Assembly: GCA_045617225.1 (NCBI GenBank)
Contig: JAZLIC010000065.1
Coordinates: 1 to 10,306 of the forward strand
Origin: JAZLIC01 sp045617225
Lineage (GTDB): Bacteria; Bacillota; Clostridia; Monoglobales; Monoglobaceae
Direction: 5' to 3'
DNA: 10,306 bases
The notes under the pieces are model-generated. The model was not told the origin of the DNA and ran no database searches. It saw nothing but the letters and a program-made list of their open reading frames with translations. Positions 6,323 to 10,306 of this stretch are shown piece by piece. Each line of letters starts with the position of its first letter. The first letter of the stretch is position 1. Made by a program: the position numbers and the translations under genes.

Positions 6323-8767
6323 TTAATTCATATTATTTGGGTTTATGTCTATTGTCAATGTTGTGTCACGTTCTTTCCCTAAATGTACCGCATTTATATA
6401 ATGAAGCATCGGCAGAAATTTGTCAATACTTGCAGTCTTAATCAGTATTCGATACCTGAACTTGCCCTTGATTTTTACAATGGGAGCAGGTGCAGGTCCG
6501 ATTATGTCAATGATAGTCGGCTCGTTTGCCTGATAACCTTTTAAAATTTCGCCTATCTTGTAAATCTCGTTTTTGATATTTCCTTCGTTTTCGCCGGTTA
6601 CCATAAGGCAGACTATATCACTAAACGGAGGATAAAGCATTCTTTTGCGATATTTGATTTCGCTCTCGTAAAAGCTGAGGTAGTCTTGCTCTTTTGCAAA
6701 GGTAATGGTAGAGTTCTCAGGTTGATAAGTCTGTATTATTGCTCTGCCCGGAAGTTCGCCTCTGCCGGCACGGCCGCAAACCTGTGTTATCAAAGAGAAG
6801 CTTCGTTCATTTGCACGGAAGTCATCAATGTTGAGGGCGGTATCTGCCGCAAGGACGCCGACTAAGGTTACATCGTGGAAGTCAAGACCTTTGGTTACCA
6901 TTTGGGTGCCGAGCAGAATATCTGCCTCGCCATTTTTGAATTTATTTAAGATTGCCTCGTGAGTTCCCTTCTTTGAGGTTGTGTCAAAATCCATTCTAAG
7001 CACTTTCGCTTCCGGAAAGAGTCTGTTTAGCTCGTCCTCAATCTTTTGTGTACCTGTGCCGAAGAACTTTATATGCGTCGAGCCGCACGAGGGACAAACG
7101 CTGACATTTGCCTGTGTTTTGCCGCAATAGTGACAGGTCAGACTGTCGGTGATTTTGTGATATGTCATTGCTATACTGCATTGGTCACATTCAAGCACAT
7201 ATCCGCACTCACGACAGGAAACGAAGGTGTTATATCCGCGTCTGTTTAAAAACAGGATTGTTTTTTCGCCGCTCTCTAAGTTCTTTTGTATTTCATTTGC
7301 GAGGTGGGTACTTATTACCGAAATGTTTTTAAGGTCAAATAACTCACTGCGCATATCTACGATTTTTGCCTTAGGAAGCTCGATTTGATTATAACGCTTG
7401 TTCATTTCAAAAAGGCGATAATCGCCGCTTTTGGCTTTGTAATAACTCTCAACCGACGGCGTGGCAGAGGCAAGCAGAAGCGGTGCGTTACTGTCTGATG
7501 CACGTTTTTTTGCAATCTCTCTTGCGTGATAGCGTGGTGCGATTTCGGATTTGTAGCTTGACTCGTGCTCCTCATCTAAGATAATTATGCCTATGTTATC
7601 AAATGGTGCGAAAATTGCACTTCTTGCACCGACAACAACGCTTACCTCACCGTGCTTGATTTTGTTCCATTGGTCGAAACGCTCGCCATAAGACAGACCG
7701 CTGTGTATTACTGCCACATCTTTGCCGAAGCGGCCTACAAATCTCTCTACCATTTGAGGGGTTAGAGAAATTTCCGGCACAAGCATTATGGCCTGCTTTC
7801 CTGATTTTATGCAGGTGTCGATTGCTTGAAGAAATACCTCCGTTTTTCCGCTCCCGGTTACCCCACGCAAAAGTATGGTTTCAAAGGCAGAGGAGGTGAT
7901 AGAATTATTTAAGTAGTCAATAATCGGCACTTGTTCCTCGGTTGGTGTATAGGCGGTTGTAGGAAGATAGTTGTCTGCGTCATAGGCAGCACGCTCTGCC
8001 TTCTCGGAGACGATTTCGATTAAGCCCTTTTTTACAAGAGAGGAAAGGGCGGTGTAGCTTCCGCCACTGAGAGATACTAAGTCGGCGGTGGATAAGATGT
8101 CTTCTTCGCAAAGGAGAAGGAGCATACTTGCCTGAATATGCGCATTCTTTGCGAAAAGATGCTCGGCTTCGATATAGGCGTCCTCTTTTGGTATTATAAG
8201 GTGCGCCTTTCTGATATTTTTCGAGGTAATACCCTCGTGCGTTGTTTCACGAAGGTCGATTGTGCCGCGTTCTTTAAGTATGGAAAGAGTTTGCTTTAAA
8301 TTGCGCAGATTAAGTTCCTCTTTTATTTCGTTGTATTCGGCAATTCCGTCATTTTTAAGTAAAAAGTCAAGGACTTTTTGTTGTGATGGAGTAGCCTCGG
8401 TATCATCGCCTTTTAAAAGTATTGCCCATTCCTGAACTATTGTAGAAAGCTTTGGCGGTATCATCAGTTTAAATGCCTGATTAAATGTACAAAGGTAGCG
8501 TTTCTTCATCCAAAAGCAGAGGTTTAATATCTCCTCGGAGCATACCGGTTCGGTGCCGATAAGCTTTTTGATGGATTTCAGCCTCGGGAAGTCACTCTTT
8601 TCGCTAAAACCTATAATCAATCCTTCTGCCGCATTACTGTGATAGCCAAACGGTACCAGAACACGCATACCAACAACCGCCTCTTTTTCAAGTTGAGGCG
8701 GTACGATATAATCAAATGTTCTGTCAAGACTGTGCCTTGAATCCGTAAGTACTATATTAGCTATCAT
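6323..8767 (-). CDS. priA: Primosomal protein N' (replication restart helicase PriA)
   Basis: PriA recognises stalled or repaired replication forks and starts reloading of the replicative helicase, unwinding DNA 3' to 5'. At 814 residues it matches Firmicutes PriA (about 800; E. coli 732). In order there is an N-terminal 3'-end-binding domain (about 1-105) and a winged-helix and linker region (about 120-270). The helicase core follows, with Walker A GVTGSGKTE (302-310), DEEHE (398-402), GTQMVTKGLDF (620-630) and QVCGRAGRG (662-670). Eight cysteines (518, 521, 527, 530, 545, 548, 558, 561) form the two zinc sites inserted in the helicase. A C-terminal domain ends with RYRILIK (771-777) and a final strand. 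The start ATG follows GAGGG with about 6-7 nt spacing. It lies after a hairpin that separates it from rpoZ and 13 nt before def. In the related Bacillus cluster coaBC precedes it; here it does not. Confidence 0.97.
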   Translation of the reverse strand: MIANIVLTDSRHSLDRTFDYIVPPQLEKEAVVGMRVLVPFGYHSNAAEGLIIGFSEKSDFPRLKSIKKLIGTEPVCSEEILNLCFWMKKRYLCTFNQAFKLMIPPKLSTIVQEWAILLKGDDTEATPSQQKVLDFLLKNDGIAEYNEIKEELNLRNLKQTLSILKERGTIDLRETTHEGITSKNIRKAHLIIPKEDAYIEAEHLFAKNAHIQASMLLLLCEEDILSTADLVSLSGGSYTALSSLVKKGLIEIVSEKAERAAYDADNYLPTTAYTPTEEQVPIIDYLNNSITSSAFETILLRGVTGSGKTEVFLQAIDTCIKSGKQAIMLVPEISLTPQMVERFVGRFGKDVAVIHSGLSYGERFDQWNKIKHGEVSVVVGARSAIFAPFDNIGIIILDEEHESSYKSEIAPRYHAREIAKKRASDSNAPLLLASATPSVESYYKAKSGDYRLFEMNKRYNQIELPKAKIVDMRSELFDLKNISVISTHLANEIQKNLESGEKTILFLNRRGYNTFVSCRECGYVLECDQCSIAMTYHKITDSLTCHYCGKTQANVSVCPSCGSTHIKFFGTGTQKIEDELNRLFPEAKVLRMDFDTTSKKGTHEAILNKFKNGEADILLGTQMVTKGLDFHDVTLVGVLAADTALNIDDFRANERSFSLITQVCGRAGRGELPGRAIIQTYQPENSTITFAKEQDYLSFYESEIKYRKRMLYPPFSDIVCLMVTGENEGNIKNEIYKIGEILKGYQANEPTIIDIIGPAPAPIVKIKGKFRYRILIKTASIDKFLPMLHYINAVHLGKERDTTLTIDINPNNMN

Positions 8768-8780
8768 AATTATCCCTCAT

Positions 8781-8820
8781 TAAAACAGGCTGTAAAAAAC
8801 ACAGCGTTTTTTACAGCCCC
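8781..8820 (-). terminator. Predicted intrinsic terminator after rpoZ
   Basis: GGCTGTAAAAAA (8788-8799) and TTTTTTACAGCC (8807-8818) form a perfect 12-bp inverted repeat around a 7-nt loop. Read on the minus strand, the stem begins 16 nt after the rpoZ stop and is followed by TGTTTTAAT, a modest T-tract. On the plus strand the tail (CCTTTTAAG) is weaker and there is no gene to terminate. It could stop or reduce read-through from rpoZ into priA. The priA ribosome binding site lies just after the tail, leaving no room for a full promoter between hairpin and gene. Confidence 0.7.
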
Positions 8821-8834
8821 TTTTAAGTAATCTG

Positions 8835-9047
8835 CTACTCGTTTAAAGGATTTGATACAGGTATATAACTGATTTTATCCTCGTAGAGCTCGTTTGCGGC
8901 AATGGTTACCTCTTTATTGGAGCCACAGTCGGAAAGGGGCATTGCACCTTCAAGCAACTGTCTTGCACGCTTTGCAACTTCAAGCACCAAAAGGTATCTG
9001 CTGCCTGTTTTTTCGACTAATTCCGTTACGGGTGGTTTTATCATCAT
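8835..9047 (-). CDS. rpoZ: RNA polymerase omega subunit
   Basis: Omega is the small subunit that helps fold the beta' subunit and assemble RNA polymerase. The 70-residue product has the family core SRYLLVLEVAKRARQLLEGA (16-35), preceded by the usual MIKPPVTELVEKTG. A second block (KEVTIAANELYEDKISYI) follows and matches the omega helix-strand end. The ATG at 9047 is preferred because it gives the usual N-terminus and follows AAAGTGAG at a normal distance. An in-frame GTG at 9056 (three codons earlier, with AAAGG upstream) and the ATG at 9044 remain possible. gmk-rpoZ is a conserved order across many bacteria. The leader contains strong inverted repeats (separate entry), and a terminator-like hairpin follows the gene. 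Confidence 0.92.
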   Translation of the reverse strand: MMIKPPVTELVEKTGSRYLLVLEVAKRARQLLEGAMPLSDCGSNKEVTIAANELYEDKISYIPVSNPLNE

Positions 9048-9064
9048 AATTCTCACTTTACCTT

Positions 9065-9120
9065 TCTGTTCGCATAATATAGGGTACTGCGCCTGTGCGA
9101 ACAGATAGGCACGCCCTGTT
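9065..9120 (-). promoter_or_regulatory. Inverted repeats in the rpoZ leader, possible alternative RNA hairpins
   Basis: TCTGTTCGCA (9065-9074) and TGCGAACAGA (9096-9105) are a perfect 10-bp inverted repeat with a 21-nt spacer. In the minus-strand RNA the CUGUU of the 5' arm (9104-9100) could instead pair with an upstream AACAG (9120-9116). A third pairing, GUGCCU with AGGCGC (one G-U pair) with flanking GGG and CCC, would also compete with the long stem. The 3' arm ends right at the AAAGG and AAAGTGAG bases before rpoZ. No T-run follows, so control of translation or a protein site is more likely than attenuation. No known riboswitch class was recognised; function is unproven. Confidence 0.45.
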
Positions 9121-9130
9121 AATATTCACA

Positions 9131-9700
9131 TTAAATAATTGTTCCGTCTGAAGTTAAGATATTCTTTACTTCATCAACTGCCTCGGATAATATGTCATTT
9201 ATGACTATGTAATCATATAAATGTTGTTGCTCTAAATCCCATTTTGCGGCGTCAATGCGCTTTTCGATTTCCACAGGTGTTTCGCTTCCGCGCCCTTTAA
9301 GACGCTCCGTCAGTATTTCGATGCTTTTGGGTGCGATAAAAATGTATGTTCCGTTTGGAAAGCTTTTTTTGACATTTATTGCACCATGGGGGTCAATCTC
9401 CAAAATGATATTCTTCCCTGCCGACAGTCTTTTTTCAACTGCCGCTTTTGGTGTACCGTAGTAGTTTTCATTGTATACGTTCCATTCCAAAAGCTCATCA
9501 TTTTCTATCATTTTTTTAAATTCGTCAACTGATTTAAAGAAGTATGTTACGCCGTCTTTGTCCTCACTCCTCGGTTCCCTTGTGGTAGCAGAGATTGAAA
9601 CAAAGGTGTTTTTGGCCTCTTTAAGTATTTCCTTGCAGATAGTACCCTTGCCGACTCCCGACGGTCCCGATATGACAATCAGCTTGCCCTTACTCATCAT
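9131..9700 (-). CDS. gmk: Guanylate kinase
   Basis: Guanylate kinase converts GMP and ATP to GDP and ADP in purine nucleotide synthesis and recycling, in the cytoplasm. The 189-residue protein is of usual length. It has the P-loop GPSGVGKGT (12-20), the GMP-binding TTREPR (39-44) and YYGTP (80-84), and the lid region ERLKGRGSETP (132-142). The segment usually written EIDxQGA reads EIDPHGA (101-107), a small departure in a conserved block. The start is taken as the first of two ATG codons (9700-9698). AGGAGG lies 12 nt upstream within remA, rather far but the only site; the second ATG is 3 nt further. It overlaps the end of remA by 11 nt, so the two are probably translated together. Confidence 0.96.
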   Translation of the reverse strand: MMSKGKLIVISGPSGVGKGTICKEILKEAKNTFVSISATTREPRSEDKDGVTYFFKSVDEFKKMIENDELLEWNVYNENYYGTPKAAVEKRLSAGKNIILEIDPHGAINVKKSFPNGTYIFIAPKSIEILTERLKGRGSETPVEIEKRIDAAKWDLEQQHLYDYIVINDILSEAVDEVKNILTSDGTII

Positions 9701-9971
9701 CTTGCGTCATATCCTCCTTGTCAAGCTTTTCATCGTCCTTAGGTTCTGCACGTCCTGCAATGGTTTCTGTCTGAATTGCAGATAATATAACGTGGTCGCT
9801 GTCGGTGATAATGACTGCACGTGTGCGGCGGCCGCAAGTGGCATCAATCAACAACCCCTTGTCCTTTGACTCTTGAACTATGCGCTTAATCGGCGCACTG
9901 TCAGGACTGACGATTGCAATAACTCTGTCACCTGATACGATGTTACCAAAACCTACATTGATTAGTTTCAT
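9690..9971 (-). CDS. remA: RemA/DUF370 family DNA-binding regulator
   Basis: In Bacillus subtilis RemA (YlzA) is a ring-forming DNA-binding protein that activates biofilm matrix genes; in most Clostridia its targets are unknown. Residues 1-72 align closely with that family: MKLINVGFGNIVSGDRVIAI, then VSPDSAPIKR (21-30), DATCGRRTRAVIITDSDHVILSA (43-65) and QTETI. Arg16, Arg48 and Arg49 fall at the positions of B. subtilis Arg18, Arg50 and Arg51, which are implicated in DNA binding. A charged, acidic-rich tail follows (about 76-93). The ATG at 9971 is chosen for the family N-terminus and a GGAG site about 8 nt upstream. An in-frame GTG at 10004 would add 11 residues outside the family and sit before that site. 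The gene lies between yicC and gmk as in Bacillus. Confidence 0.93.
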   Translation of the reverse strand: MKLINVGFGNIVSGDRVIAIVSPDSAPIKRIVQESKDKGLLIDATCGRRTRAVIITDSDHVILSAIQTETIAGRAEPKDDEKLDKEDMTQDDE

Positions 9972-10039
9972 ATAATAATCTCCAATCTGTCGGAGGCAAA
10001 TCACAAAAGGGAGTTTGCATTTTACCTCTGTTTCATAAA

Positions 10040-10306
10040 TTATTCTATATTTTGTATCTGCTCCCTAATCTTTTCGATTATGGATTTAAGCTCAACCACA
10101 TAATTTGCAATGGTTATATCATTTGCCTTTGAACCGATGGTGTTAGCTTCTCTGTTCATTTCCTGAACGATAAAATCAAGCTTTCTGCCGATTGCTCCGC
10201 CGGCATCAAACAGCTCATTCATTGCATTAATGTGACTGCGAAGTCTTACCGTTTCCTCCGCCACCGCAACTTTATCGGCAAATAGGGCGGTTTCGGTAAG
10301 CAAGCG
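10040..10306 (-). CDS. YicC/YloC family endoribonuclease, C-terminal part (cut by window edge)
   Basis: Only the last 88 codons are present; the frame is open to base 10306, where the first full codon encodes Arg. The piece carries the C-terminal (DUF1732) signature of the YicC family: AEETVRLRSHINAMNELFDAG, then GRKLDFIVQEMNREANTIGSKAND. It ends with VELKSIIEKIREQIQNIE, which is almost the same as the end of E. coli YicC. The family is a stress-induced endoribonuclease group of about 290 residues. The TTG at 10303 is an internal Leu codon, not a start. The stop codon TAA is at 10042-10040, and the 68-nt gap to remA holds no clear promoter. This is the usual first gene of the Firmicutes yicC-remA-gmk-rpoZ cluster. 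Confidence 0.93.
   Translation of the reverse strand, partial: RLLTETALFADKVAVAEETVRLRSHINAMNELFDAGGAIGRKLDFIVQEMNREANTIGSKANDITIANYVVELKSIIEKIREQIQNIE

Noticed and set aside
9066..9104. LexA/SOS box in the rpoZ leader
   Set aside because: The half sites GTTC and GAAC are present but in the wrong order and 20-odd bases apart, unlike the GAAC-N4-GTTC SOS box.
9972..10004. GTG start adding 11 residues to RemA
   Set aside because: The family starts at MKLINVGFGN; the GGAG site lies between the GTG and that ATG, so the extension is not translated from it.
9996..10018. GCAAA/TTTGC inverted repeat upstream of remA
   Set aside because: Only five AT-rich base pairs with a 13-nt loop; expected by chance.

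Overview
The window looks like a chromosomal housekeeping region of a spore-forming member of the Clostridia (Firmicutes). The evidence is a germination protease gene (gpr), AGGAGG-type ribosome binding sites, moderately low GC, and gene clusters that match conserved Firmicutes synteny. An uncultured or gut-type Oscillospirales-like lineage would fit, but the family cannot be fixed from this sequence alone. I see no insertion sequence, phage gene, CRISPR array, tRNA or rRNA gene, or broken gene. No stretch longer than about 170 bases lacks a gene.

Left block (1-5350, all minus strand). In transcription order it reads gpr, lepA, hemW, a membrane-anchored ComEC-type metallo-beta-lactamase-fold protein, then holA, which runs off the left edge. 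It resembles the comEC-holA-rpsT-gpr-spoIIP-lepA-hemW region of Bacillus, but rearranged: spoIIP is absent between gpr and lepA, and a short stand-alone ComEC-like hydrolase lies next to holA. A good vegetative-type promoter in the gpr-lepA gap probably lets lepA-hemW-MBL-holA be expressed independently of the sporulation gene gpr.

Centre (5351-5847). rpsT (ribosomal protein S20) is the only plus-strand gene. It is divergent from gpr and has a clear extended -10 promoter behind an A/T-tract. It converges with def on a perfect hairpin with T-runs on both sides, a shared bidirectional terminator. This gap is the seam between two conserved clusters.

Right block (5848-10306, all minus strand). 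In transcription order it reads yicC (cut by the right edge), remA (DUF370), gmk, rpoZ, priA, def. This is the classic Firmicutes yloC-remA-gmk-rpoZ-coaBC-priA-def-fmt cluster, but coaBC is missing from its usual place and fmt does not follow def. Where coaBC would lie there is instead a perfect 12-bp terminator-like hairpin. The 74-90 nt leader of rpoZ holds inverted repeats that could form alternative hairpins.

Together the genes cover GMP supply (gmk), RNA polymerase (rpoZ), RNA turnover (yicC), a DNA-binding regulator (remA), replication restart and clamp loading (priA, holA), translation and nascent-protein processing (rpsT, lepA, def), haem-related radical SAM chemistry (hemW), possible DNA processing at the cell surface (ComEC-like) and spore germination (gpr). 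No clearly novel multi-gene system is visible. The points most worth a second look are the rpoZ leader, the solo ComEC-type hydrolase, and the reshaped cluster boundaries.
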